6,779 nt of DNA from Cytophagales bacterium (GCA_013205605.1 JABMMK010000198.1:1-6779); one strand, 5' to 3'; shown: positions 1 through 6,779, counted from the stretch's first letter. The notes: generated from the letters alone by a model not told the origin. A program made the numbers and translations.

Positions 1-2
1 AC

Positions 3-263
3 CGTACTCAATATTCCGCTAGCTTTCAAGGTCGACTTTTAGTGTTGCCTAAAAAGGAATTTGAATTACTTTCGTTTTTAGCTAGAAATCCCAACAAAGT
101 TTTTAATCGTGATGAACTTTTGGAGAAAGTTTGGGGAACCGACGTCTATGTGGTTGAGCGGACAGTAGATGTGCATATTCGAAAATTAAGGGAGAAAATT
201 CCTGAGTATTATATCAAAACGCTCAAGGGTGTGGGATATTTATTTTCCATCGATCCTATTTAA
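3..263 (+). CDS. Response regulator, OmpR/PhoB type, C-terminal DNA-binding domain (5' end cut by window)
   Basis: This is the DNA-binding end of a two-component response regulator. The visible 86 residues form an OmpR/PhoB winged helix: PKKEFELLSFLARNPN (helix 1), the NRDELLEKVWG segment, the recognition helix around VERTVDVHIRKLREKI, and the C-terminal wing IKTLKGVGYLF. These are near-consensus for the family, which binds promoter DNA as a dimer once an N-terminal receiver domain is phosphorylated by a histidine kinase. The frame is open to the left edge and reads FQGRLLVLPKKEF, so the GTG at 42 is an internal valine codon and the true start lies outside the window with the receiver domain. 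The next gene follows after 41 bases on the same strand, but nothing visible shows that it is a target. The family call is firm; the signal sensed is unknown. Confidence 0.93.
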   Translation, partial: RTQYSASFQGRLLVLPKKEFELLSFLARNPNKVFNRDELLEKVWGTDVYVVERTVDVHIRKLREKIPEYYIKTLKGVGYLFSIDPI

Positions 264-304
264 AATTCTAAATTTCAAGTCATATTAGGTAAATTGCGCC
301 TTGA

Positions 305-1810
305 ATGAGGCTAATCTACACGTTTCTTTTTATCATTATTTTTCACTTTACTCTTTTCCCAGCTGGGCCCAAAAGAGAATTAAGGGGAGTTTGGGTCGCT
401 ACGGTATCCAACATCGATTGGCCCAGCGCCAGAAATTACAATGGAATTAAGCAAAAAAATGAGTTTGTTGACCTATTAAATTCCCATCAAAAAACAGGAA
501 TCAATGCTGTTTTTGTTCAAATTAGGACAGCCGCTGACGCACTATATGCAAAAAGCCCAGAACCCTGGTCTACTTTTTTATCGGGATTACAAGGTCAGCC
601 ACCTAGCCCTTACTATGATCCATTAGCCTTCATGATCGAAGAAAGTCATGCGCGAGGAATTGAATTTCATGCCTGGTTAAATTTAAATCGGGCGAGTATA
701 TCGACCAATTCTCTACTTGACGCCAATCATATAGTCCGGAAACATCCCGATTGGATTATCAAATACCACGGACAATTTATCCTTAATTTTGGGCTACCGG
801 AAGTCCGACTTTATTTAGTGAATTTGGTCAAAAATATCATCGAACAATATGATGTAGACGGGATTCATTTTGATGATTATTTCTACCCTTACCCCATGAA
901 AGGGGAAGAAATTAATGATCGCGAAGCCTTTGAAAAATATAAATTACCGGAGGAAAGCCTGGGAGATTGGCGTAGAAGAAATACAAATAACCTCATTAAA
1001 GATATTTCGGATGTCATCAAATCGACCAAACCCAAAGTGAAATTTGGCATTAGTCCATTTGGAATTTGGCGACATCAGAGTGAGTCTGTTTTAGATGGAT
1101 CCCCTACTCGGCGAGGCTTGCAATCCTATGATGACTTATTTGCGGATACAGAAAAATGGATAAAAGATGGGCTAGTGGATTATTTGGCGCCCCAATTATA
1201 CTGGGAAACGAGTCACAAAGTAGCGGCTTTTGAGCCCTTAGCTAAATGGTGGAGTGCCCATAATTATGGCCGGCCTATTTACATTGGCCATGCGGTATAC
1301 CATTTAAGCGACGTATGGACACCTGGCGAATTAAGTAAACAATTAAAGGTCGCGCGTAGTTTACCTAACGTGCAAGGATCCATTCATTTTAGTTCAAATT
1401 TAATCATCCGAAATGTGAAAGGTTGGCGAGATACCTTAAGGCAAAATCAGTATTCATCTGTAGCTTTAGTACCGGCGATGCTTTGGAAAGATAGCATAGC
1501 TCCTACTCCACCGCACCAAGTAAGTTTACTGAAAAAAGGCGAGGAATGGTTGCTGGCCTGGAAACCAGGAGAACCCAGTGAAGATCAAGATCCCCCTGCC
1601 TATTACGTCGTTTATAAGATTAAAAAAGGCGAAATTGATCCATTGGAAAACTCGGAAAATATCATTTTCAAAGGTAAAATGAATCAATTAATTTTAGATA
1701 AAAATTGGATACGATCAGGTTATGGATTTGCGGTCACGGCACTAGACCGATTACATAATGAATCACTGCCGGGAACGATCCAATGGCTCATACCGACAAA
1801 AAAAGAATAA
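305..1810 (+). CDS. Secreted GHL10 (YngK-like, DUF187) glycoside-hydrolase-like protein with C-terminal FnIII-like domain
   Basis: This 501-residue protein is probably exported and probably acts on a carbohydrate such as a cell-wall or exopolysaccharide chain; the substrate is not known from sequence. The N-terminus (Arg2, hydrophobic residues 3-19, then PAG) looks like a Sec signal peptide without a lipobox cysteine. Residues about 24-395 match the GHL10 TIM-barrel family: LRGVWVATV (26-34), FHAW (121-124), DGIHFDDYFYPYP (185-197), GISPFGIW (248-255) and YLAPQLYW (293-300). The acidic residues in HFDDYF are the best catalytic candidates. Residues about 399-490 look like a fibronectin-III fold (PTPPHQVSLL, LLAWKPG, YYVVYKI, YGFAVTALDRLHNES). 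No sorting domain follows. The ATG at 305 places the signal peptide correctly, although no clear Shine-Dalgarno is present. Two positions that are usually proline in relatives are Leu126 (HAWLNLNRA) and Phe162 (LNFGLPEVR). The next gene starts one base after the stop, which suggests translational coupling. Confidence 0.93.
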   Translation: MRLIYTFLFIIIFHFTLFPAGPKRELRGVWVATVSNIDWPSARNYNGIKQKNEFVDLLNSHQKTGINAVFVQIRTAADALYAKSPEPWSTFLSGLQGQPPSPYYDPLAFMIEESHARGIEFHAWLNLNRASISTNSLLDANHIVRKHPDWIIKYHGQFILNFGLPEVRLYLVNLVKNIIEQYDVDGIHFDDYFYPYPMKGEEINDREAFEKYKLPEESLGDWRRRNTNNLIKDISDVIKSTKPKVKFGISPFGIWRHQSESVLDGSPTRRGLQSYDDLFADTEKWIKDGLVDYLAPQLYWETSHKVAAFEPLAKWWSAHNYGRPIYIGHAVYHLSDVWTPGELSKQLKVARSLPNVQGSIHFSSNLIIRNVKGWRDTLRQNQYSSVALVPAMLWKDSIAPTPPHQVSLLKKGEEWLLAWKPGEPSEDQDPPAYYVVYKIKKGEIDPLENSENIIFKGKMNQLILDKNWIRSGYGFAVTALDRLHNESLPGTIQWLIPTKKE

Positions 1811-1811
1811 C

Positions 1812-2870
1812 ATGAATCAGAGATTACATTTGACGATCAAGGAGATTACTGAAGAAACGGATGACACCAAAACCATCCATTTTTGGCATCCCATACACAA
1901 TACCATCTCATACATATCGGGTCAGTTTTTTACGCTTATTCCGGAAATTGACGGCCAGAAAATCAGGAGAAGTTATTCCCTATCTTCATCTCCCAAAACG
2001 GATACCTCACCTGCCATTACAGTCAAAAGGATTGAGGGCGGCCTTGTGTCCAACTATTTATGTGACCATTTAAAAGTAGGAGATAGCCTGGAAGTTATCG
2101 AGCCCATGGGTAATTTCTTGGTTGAACCCCAAGCTGATTCTAACAAAACCTATGTTTTTGTAGCCGCTGGATCTGGGATTACTCCCTTATTCTCCATGAT
2201 CAAAACCGTGTTGCATTCAGAGCCTAAATCGAATATTTACCTAGTTTATGGATCTCGAAATGAACAACAAATTATCTTCAAAAAAGCGTTAGAATCACTA
2301 GAAACCCAACATGCCTCCCGGTTCAAAATGATACATGTCATCAGCCAGCCTTCGCACACATGGCCTGGTTTTAAGGGGCGTATCAACCAAGCATCCATGG
2401 TTTTTTATTTAAAGCAAGAGTTTGGCATCGACATACCTGCAGCCTTTTATTATTTGTGCGGGCCGGCAGGAATGATGAGCGAAGTAGAAAAATCCTTAGC
2501 CATGTTTGATGTTCCTGAAACACACATTTTGAAAGAATTATTTTCATCTACGGTGAGCGAAGAAACAGCAAAGGCAGAGGAAGACGGAAGCTTAAAAACC
2601 CAAGAAGTAACCTTGATTTTTGAAGGAAAAACGCATACCGTGACGGTATCGCCTAGTGAAACTATTTTAGAGGCTGCCTTAGAAGCGGATATCGACATCC
2701 CTTATTCATGCCAAGCAGGAATGTGCACGGCCTGCATGGGATTATGCACCAGCGGACAGGTGATCATGGATGAAGAGGATGGGCTCACCGATAATGAAAT
2801 TAAAAAAGGATATATTTTGACCTGCGTGGCTCATCCGATGAGTGAAGGGGTAGTCATTAATTTAGATTAA
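1812..2870 (+). CDS. Ferredoxin-NAD(P)H reductase-like flavoprotein fused to a [2Fe-2S] ferredoxin domain (PaaE-like)
   Basis: This 352-residue cytoplasmic electron-transfer protein should pass electrons from NAD(P)H through FAD to a [2Fe-2S] centre and on to a partner such as an oxygenase or desaturase; the partner is not in the window. The order is a flavin-binding barrel (about 1-105, with RSYS at 53-56), a nucleotide-binding domain (GSGITPL at 120-126, CGPAGMM at 216-222), an acidic linker (about 247-264), and a plant-type ferredoxin domain with Cys300, Cys305, Cys308 and Cys338 (C-x4-C-x2-C-x29-C). This layout is that of PaaE and related class IA-type reductases. I place the start at the ATG at 1812, one base after the preceding stop, because the in-frame ATG at 1758 would add 18 residues (rich in Arg, Asn and Lys) lying wholly over the upstream gene. 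The family call is strong. The pathway is open, and a paa role is not supported because no other paa gene is present. Confidence 0.94.
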   Translation: MNQRLHLTIKEITEETDDTKTIHFWHPIHNTISYISGQFFTLIPEIDGQKIRRSYSLSSSPKTDTSPAITVKRIEGGLVSNYLCDHLKVGDSLEVIEPMGNFLVEPQADSNKTYVFVAAGSGITPLFSMIKTVLHSEPKSNIYLVYGSRNEQQIIFKKALESLETQHASRFKMIHVISQPSHTWPGFKGRINQASMVFYLKQEFGIDIPAAFYYLCGPAGMMSEVEKSLAMFDVPETHILKELFSSTVSEETAKAEEDGSLKTQEVTLIFEGKTHTVTVSPSETILEAALEADIDIPYSCQAGMCTACMGLCTSGQVIMDEEDGLTDNEIKKGYILTCVAHPMSEGVVINLD

Positions 2871-2879
2871 CAATAAAAA

Positions 2880-4616
2880 ATGCACATGATAAAACGTACG
2901 GTCACACCGCAAATAATCCATCGAACTTTACTGCCCCAAGACTTTTCTTTAAGCACTTGGGAAGGTGTTTTGCCTTACTTTGAAAAATTAAGTGCTCAAG
3001 AGATAAATGATTTACACTCCCTCGAGGATTTTTGCAAGAACCGATCTGAGCTTGAAAGCTATTTATCAGAAAATTTTGCTTGGCGTTACATCAAAATGTC
3101 TTGCGATAATCAAAACGAAAATTTACAACAAAGCTATCAGCAATTTGTCAATGAAATCATGCCCAATGCATCTGTCTTCGATGATGCTTGGAATAAAAAA
3201 GTGATTGATTCTGGATTATCAGACCAAGTAAACACAAAGGGCTTTTCGATTATGTTGAGAAGCCTAAAAAAATCCATTGAAATTTTTAGAGAAGAAAACA
3301 TACCCCTGTTTACTGAATTGCAAAACTTAGAGTCTCAATATGGTGCATTAACCGGAGCGCTGATGGTGGAAATTGACGGAGAGGAAAAGACGCTCCAACA
3401 AGCCAGCGCCTATTTGGAGTCGACCGATCGAGAGGTAAGAGAATCCGTTTATCGGAAAGTCGCAGCCCAAAGACTCAGCATCAAAAATGAATTAAATACA
3501 CTTTACAGTGAATTGATTGGCAAAAGAAATCAAGTGGCCTTGCAAGCCGGATTTGAAAACTTTAGGGATTTTTCTTTTGCTAGCTTAGGTAGATTTGACT
3601 ACACCCCAGCTGATTGTTTTGAATTTCATGAGGCTGTAGAGAAAACAATCAAGCCCATATTAAATGAATTAGCCACTAAAAGAAAAAAAGCCTTAGGGCT
3701 AGACTCGCTCAGACCTTGGGATAAATCCGTGGATCCATTAGGTCGAAAGCCATTAAAACCCTTCAAAACAGGGGAAGAGTTATTGGAAAAAACGATTCGG
3801 GTATTTGACAATTTAGATCCTTTTTTAGGCGATTGCCTGAGGGAAATGGTGAAGCTAGATCGCTTTGATTTAGATTCAAGAAAAGGCAAAAACCCAGGCG
3901 GATATAATTACCCATTAGAAGAAACCGGATTTCCATTCATCTTCATGAATGCCGCGGGCCAAGTGCGCGACATGGTCACATTGTTGCACGAAGGTGGACA
4001 TGCGGTTCATTCCATTTTAACCAAGGAACTTTCCTTGAATGCATTCCGAAATTTTCCATCCGAAGTAGCTGAGCTTGCCTCCATGAGCATGGAATTAATC
4101 ACGATGGATGAGTGGGATATCTACTTTGAAAATCCTGAAGATGCCAAAAGAGCCAAAATAAAACACCTAGAAGATATTCTAGAAACCTTGCCTTGGGTGG
4201 CGACGATCGACGCATTCCAGCATTGGATCTATGAAAATCCGGATCATACATTAGCTCAAAGAGAAGAGAAATGGAATGAGATATTGGCCAGATTTGCGGA
4301 TCAGATGACGGATTGGACCGGCTTAGAAGAAATAAAATCACATGTTTGGCAAAAGCAATTGCATCTTTATGAGGTGCCCTTTTATTACATTGAATATGCA
4401 ATAGCCCAATTAGGAGCATTGGCGGTTTGGAGAAATTATTGCCAAAATCCCAAGCTTGCTTTATCGAATTATTTAGAGGCATTATCCATAGGTTACACCG
4501 AACCCATCAAAGCAATTTATGCAAAAGCGGGGATCGAATTTAACTTTAGCGAGGGCTATATCGCCGAATTAATGTCATTTTTAGCAGAGAAAATCAAAAA
4601 TTTAGAGGAAAGCTAA
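2880..4616 (+). CDS. M3 family zinc oligoendopeptidase (PepF-related)
   Basis: This 578-residue protein is a probable cytoplasmic zinc metallopeptidase that cuts short peptides; it has no signal peptide or membrane segment. The HExxH motif is HEGGH at 370-374 (zinc ligands His370 and His374, catalytic Glu371), and Glu398 in PSEVAELASMSMEL is the expected third ligand, the usual distance downstream for clan MA(E) family M3. The stretch NPGGYNYPL (338-346) through FIFMNAAGQVRDMVTLL leads into the motif as in PepF. The Tyr-rich FYYIEYAIAQLGA segment (501-513) carries tyrosines that line the active cleft in this family. Length and motif style suit the 'M3, not pepF' clade of oligoendopeptidases rather than classical PepF. 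The start is either the ATG at 2880 or the ATG at 2886 (MHMIKR); the sequence does not decide, as the upstream bases CAATAAAAA contain no Shine-Dalgarno. The gene follows the reductase stop after nine bases, so it is probably in the same transcript. Likely roles are peptide recycling or processing of leader fragments; this is inference. Confidence 0.95.
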   Translation: MHMIKRTVTPQIIHRTLLPQDFSLSTWEGVLPYFEKLSAQEINDLHSLEDFCKNRSELESYLSENFAWRYIKMSCDNQNENLQQSYQQFVNEIMPNASVFDDAWNKKVIDSGLSDQVNTKGFSIMLRSLKKSIEIFREENIPLFTELQNLESQYGALTGALMVEIDGEEKTLQQASAYLESTDREVRESVYRKVAAQRLSIKNELNTLYSELIGKRNQVALQAGFENFRDFSFASLGRFDYTPADCFEFHEAVEKTIKPILNELATKRKKALGLDSLRPWDKSVDPLGRKPLKPFKTGEELLEKTIRVFDNLDPFLGDCLREMVKLDRFDLDSRKGKNPGGYNYPLEETGFPFIFMNAAGQVRDMVTLLHEGGHAVHSILTKELSLNAFRNFPSEVAELASMSMELITMDEWDIYFENPEDAKRAKIKHLEDILETLPWVATIDAFQHWIYENPDHTLAQREEKWNEILARFADQMTDWTGLEEIKSHVWQKQLHLYEVPFYYIEYAIAQLGALAVWRNYCQNPKLALSNYLEALSIGYTEPIKAIYAKAGIEFNFSEGYIAELMSFLAEKIKNLEES

Positions 4617-4658
4617 GGCTAAGAAGCACATAGACTTTTTTAATACAAAATTTGGCCT

Positions 4659-4666
4659 TATTTTTG
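4659..4666 (+). promoter_or_regulatory. Probable Bacteroidota sigma-70-type -7 element for the small lipoprotein gene
   Basis: TATTTTTG matches the Bacteroidota -7 consensus TAnnTTTG exactly. It lies 26 bases before the ATG at 4693, which leaves room for a short leader of about 20 bases. The usual -33 TTTG is absent at the expected distance; only a T-run (4636-4641) sits about there, so the promoter is plausible but not proven. It lies in the 76-base gap after the peptidase gene, the only place on this strand after 305 where a new transcript would be expected. Confidence 0.45.
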
Positions 4667-4692
4667 TGCCAACAATTTGTCCTAACAAGAGA

Positions 4693-4941
4693 ATGAAATT
4701 AGAAAAACTACTTCCGATTATAGCATTAGCCTTTATGGCAACAGCTTGTGACTATCAAAAAAACAATACCATCAAGCAGAAAGATTTAAATGAAGGTGAG
4801 GTTTATGTATATGGTGTTCATCCAGATAGTGCAGCAGTTCAGTCAAAAAATAAATATGACGCTAAGCCGGAATTAGAGCTAAAAGCAAATGCGCTTCGCG
4901 AGAAAATGTTTAGTGGAAAAAGTATCAATCAAGGAAATTAA
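4693..4941 (+). CDS. Small putative lipoprotein of unknown function
   Basis: This encodes 82 residues that I do not recognise. MKLEKLLPIIALAFMATAC is a lipoprotein signal peptide: Lys2 and Lys5, a hydrophobic core at 6-16, then ATAC, with Cys19 as the likely lipidated residue. The predicted mature part is 64 residues, hydrophilic and charged, with no further cysteine and no repeats. It contains a GEVYVYGVHPDSAAVQSKNKYD segment (about residues 35-56) and a likely helical, charged stretch (ELELKANALREKMFSG). An alternative GTG at 4666 would add nine residues in front of the signal peptide and overlaps the probable -7 element, so the ATG at 4693 is preferred. The bases AACAAGAGA just upstream offer a weak, A-rich ribosome site. 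It appears to be a single-gene unit with its own promoter and a terminator just downstream. It is probably attached to the outer or inner membrane facing the periplasm; no function is inferred. Confidence 0.82.
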   Translation: MKLEKLLPIIALAFMATACDYQKNNTIKQKDLNEGEVYVYGVHPDSAAVQSKNKYDAKPELELKANALREKMFSGKSINQGN

Positions 4942-4962
4942 TCTTTCCCTCATAAATATTTT

Positions 4963-4986
4963 AAAGCCGGTTTATCCGGCTTTTTT
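4963..4986 (+). terminator. Rho-independent terminator between convergent genes
   Basis: AAAGCCGG (4963-4970) and CCGGCTTT (4976-4983) form a perfect eight-base-pair stem with a five-base loop TTTAT. A run of six T (4981-4986) covers the end of the stem and continues past it, giving a good + strand terminator 21 bases after the lipoprotein stop. Read on the - strand, the same stem directly follows the stop codon of the opposing gene (4985-4987), but its tail is TTTAAAATATTT, a poorer U-tract. It probably works in both directions, more strongly for the + strand. Confidence 0.88.
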
Positions 4987-5431
4987 AATGCCCAAACCAC
5001 TCGCGAAGAAAAGTGAGTTGGTAAATCGCCCCGGTATATAACAAGGCCCACAAGAGCGAAGATATGGCCATAAAAAAGAGTACACGCGGCAAAGACACCT
5101 TAAAAGACAAGGCCAATAAACTCCCTCCAATCGGCGTAAAAATCAGTGGCGTAAGCGCGGCAATCCCTTTTATTCCAAATTTTTGCCAAATCTGAACAGC
5201 ATAACGCACTCGCTTTGAAAATAAAATAGCTTTCTTCTTTCTGAATCGACCGATAAAATCGATGATTAATTTACCCATACTTAAGGTCAATGAAATCGTC
5301 ATCATCGCACCCAGCCAAGTAAAAATAACGGTTTCATACCAGGTCAATCCTAGACCAAATCCGGTAATAGGACCGGCGATAAATTTTAAACCTGTGGCAA
5401 TCATCACTCCGGAATAGGCTCCCCAAGACAT
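4985..5431 (-). CDS. Small polytopic membrane protein, possibly small multidrug export (COG2426) or DedA-like
   Basis: This 148-residue integral membrane protein has about four hydrophobic segments, near residues 8-28 (with GPITGFGLGL, which could be re-entrant), 33-57, 88-110 and 115-138. A strongly basic loop at 60-78 (GRFRKKKAILFSKRVR) is likely cytoplasmic. The second half, KFGIKGIAALTPLIFTPIGGSLLALSF followed by a membrane helix containing a Trp, resembles the pattern of the small multidrug export family and of DedA/VTT proteins: KxG, then a Pro-rich re-entrant turn, then GG. That similarity is from memory and is weak; transport of any given substrate is not shown. The ATG at 5431 lies two bases after the stop of the DsbD-like gene, so the two are almost certainly co-transcribed and translationally coupled. 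The stop codon lies inside the shared terminator hairpin. It is a real gene; its function is uncertain. Confidence 0.85.
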   Translation of the reverse strand: MSWGAYSGVMIATGLKFIAGPITGFGLGLTWYETVIFTWLGAMMTISLTLSMGKLIIDFIGRFRKKKAILFSKRVRYAVQIWQKFGIKGIAALTPLIFTPIGGSLLALSFKVSLPRVLFFMAISSLLWALLYTGAIYQLTFLREWFGH

Positions 5432-5433
5432 AT

Positions 5434-6779
5434 TTACTTTGATTTATAGGCGTCAATTCCTTTTTTAAGAAACGAAATAAAATGATTAATATCAGCGTCA
5501 AAAGCGACTGGCGGAACCATGGGTGCGCCATCCTTTCTCGGATCTAAAAGTACGTAGTGAGGTTGGGCATTGGAATTAAATCGAGCGATTTGAAAATCTA
5601 AATTTTGATCACCCAATGTCTTTTTTTCTTGGCCATCAGCTTTAGAGATATACCACTTATTTTCAGGGAGCTCCGTTTTATCGTCACAATATAAAGCGAC
5701 GACAACATAATCGTTCTTAAGAATGGACAAAACCGCGGGGTCAGACCACACATATTCCTCCATTTTTCTGCAGTTGACACATCCATGTCCCGTAAAGTCG
5801 ATAAAAAGGGGCTTGCCCACTTGCTGAGCATAGACCTTCGCCTCCTCAAAATCAAAAAAACCATTAAGTCCTAAAGGCAATTTTAAAAATTCGCTGTATT
5901 TAACGGATGATGAGGAACGCGACGAATTACTATTTTCTTCACTTAATGGTGTGGATCCCTTAAAATCCTGACTTGACATGGGAGGCAACCAACCCGACAA
6001 ACCCTTTAATGGAGCACCAAACATGCCTGGGGTTAAATAAATTACGAAGGCAAGAAAAGTGGTGGCAAAAAGCGCACGGGGAACAGATAATTTCCCTGAA
6101 GGTCCATCATGAGGCAAGGAAATTTTACCAAATAAATACAAGGTTAAAGCAGTAAAGATGGCAATCCAAATGGCTAAAAATATTTCACGATCCAACAAAT
6201 GCCAATGATACACCTGGTCTGCCACACTTAAAAACTTGAAAGCTAAGGCAATTTCTAAAAAGCCCAACACCACTTTTACTTCGTTCATCCAATTGCCCGA
6301 CTTAGGCATTTTTTGCATAAACCCAGGGAAAATGGCAAACATCGTAAATGGAATGGCAAAGGCCAATGAAAATCCTAACATCCCTATGATGGGCTTCAAA
6401 AATACTCCCTGAGACGAGGCAATCAAGATAGATCCTGCTAATGGTCCCGTACAAGAAAATGAGACTAAAACCAGCGTAAATGCCATAAAGAACACACCTA
6501 ATAATCCGCCTTTATCAGACTTCGCGTCGACTTTATTGACCAAACCAGAAGGCAACACAATTTCGAATGCCCCCAAAAAGGAAATACCAAAAAAGATAAA
6601 AATGGCAAAGAATAACAGGTTAGGAATCCAATGTGTACTTAAAAAATTAGCAAAACTTGCGCCGGCAAAAAACGCTAAAATGGTGCCAAAAAACACATAG
6701 ATTAACACAATGAAGAAGCCATATAGAAAAGCCAACTTTTTCCCACCCTGTTGTTTTGTAAAAAAACTAACCGTCATGG
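5434..6779 (-). CDS. dsbD: DsbD-type transmembrane thiol-disulfide reductase with C-terminal thioredoxin domain (5' end cut by window)
   Basis: This protein carries reducing power from cytoplasmic thioredoxin across the inner membrane to periplasmic targets, such as cytochrome c maturation factors and disulfide isomerases. Counting from the Met codon at 6775-6777, 447 residues are visible. Seven membrane segments fall near 16-38, 52-75, 91-115, 126-152, 167-186, 199-218 and 233-254; the first of the expected eight lies off the edge. Cys109 in FSCTGPLAGS is the second conserved cysteine of the membrane domain. The partner cysteine should sit just upstream in the family motif CVFPMIPMTVSFFTK, whose end (MTVSFFTK) opens the visible part, so that Met is internal and not the start. 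A Ser-rich linker (281-291) leads to a periplasmic thioredoxin-like domain with FTGHGCVNCRKME (CxxC at 333-336). Any N-terminal periplasmic domain would be outside the window. The gene is followed after two bases by the small membrane protein. The family call is firm. Confidence 0.95.
   Translation of the reverse strand, partial: MTVSFFTKQQGGKKLAFLYGFFIVLIYVFFGTILAFFAGASFANFLSTHWIPNLLFFAIFIFFGISFLGAFEIVLPSGLVNKVDAKSDKGGLLGVFFMAFTLVLVSFSCTGPLAGSILIASSQGVFLKPIIGMLGFSLAFAIPFTMFAIFPGFMQKMPKSGNWMNEVKVVLGFLEIALAFKFLSVADQVYHWHLLDREIFLAIWIAIFTALTLYLFGKISLPHDGPSGKLSVPRALFATTFLAFVIYLTPGMFGAPLKGLSGWLPPMSSQDFKGSTPLSEENSNSSRSSSSVKYSEFLKLPLGLNGFFDFEEAKVYAQQVGKPLFIDFTGHGCVNCRKMEEYVWSDPAVLSILKNDYVVVALYCDDKTELPENKWYISKADGQEKKTLGDQNLDFQIARFNSNAQPHYVLLDPRKDGAPMVPPVAFDADINHFISFLKKGIDAYKSK

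Noticed and set aside
42..263. A 73-residue stand-alone DNA-binding protein starting at GTG 42
   Set aside because: The frame is open to the left edge, and the upstream residues (FQGRLL before VLPKKEF) fit the start of a response-regulator effector domain, so this GTG is internal.
1758..1811. Longer N-terminus for the reductase from ATG 1758
   Set aside because: The added 18 residues overlap the upstream gene and look unlike a reductase start; the ATG at 1812 directly after the stop fits better.
4099..4482. 127-residue open frame antisense to the peptidase gene
   Set aside because: It lies wholly opposite the conserved M3 catalytic and C-terminal region and its translation has no recognisable pattern; it is a shadow of the real gene.
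305..4616. Polysaccharide utilisation locus or defence island
   Set aside because: No SusC/SusD pair, sulfatase, nuclease, reverse transcriptase, toxin-antitoxin or mobile-element gene is present; the genes are of ordinary housekeeping types.
4614..4660. Inverted repeat TAAGGC / GCCTTA as a terminator for the peptidase gene
   Set aside because: There are only six pairs around a 35-base loop with no T-run after the second arm; this is at chance level.
4666..4692. GTG start at 4666 for the small lipoprotein
   Set aside because: It would put nine polar or irregular residues before the signal peptide and overlaps the probable -7 element.
6775..6777. ATG at the right edge as the start of dsbD
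   Set aside because: It falls in the middle of the family motif PMIPMTVSFFTK, and the two bases before it (CC on the - strand) fit the preceding proline codon.

Overview
The window looks like ordinary chromosomal DNA from a Bacteroidota bacterium, probably a Cytophagales-type relative. It is AT-leaning. Ribosome binding sites are A-rich or weak rather than GGAGG-like, and one intergenic region carries a good match to the Bacteroidota -7 promoter element TAnnTTTG. The protein types also fit: a GHL10 glycoside-hydrolase-like secreted protein, a fused flavin/[2Fe-2S] reductase, a PepF-like M3 peptidase and a DsbD homologue. This assignment is inference from sequence style, not from a marker gene.

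Left side, + strand. The window opens inside an OmpR/PhoB-type response regulator, of which only the C-terminal winged-helix domain (last 86 residues) is visible. After a 41-base gap comes a secreted GHL10/YngK-like protein with a C-terminal fibronectin-III-like domain. It is followed after one base by a ferredoxin-NAD(P)H-reductase-like protein with a C-terminal plant-type [2Fe-2S] domain, and after nine more bases by a zinc oligoendopeptidase of family M3. The spacing suggests these three are co-transcribed, perhaps with the response regulator, although their biochemical roles have no obvious link. A separate 82-residue lipoprotein follows, with its own likely promoter, and ends before a strong hairpin terminator at 4963-4986.

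Right side, - strand. A DsbD-type transmembrane thiol-disulfide reductase, cut by the right edge, runs toward the centre. Two bases after its stop begins a 148-residue polytopic membrane protein that may belong to the small multidrug export (COG2426) or a DedA-like group. The two are almost certainly one transcription unit, converging with the lipoprotein gene on the shared hairpin.

Every stretch is accounted for. The longest non-coding gap is 76 bases (4617-4692). I saw no RNA gene, insertion sequence, CRISPR array, phage gene or toxin-antitoxin pair, and no convincing new system. The points worth checking are small: substituted positions in the GHL10 active-site face, the coupling of unlike genes, the unknown lipoprotein, and the membrane protein coupled to DsbD.
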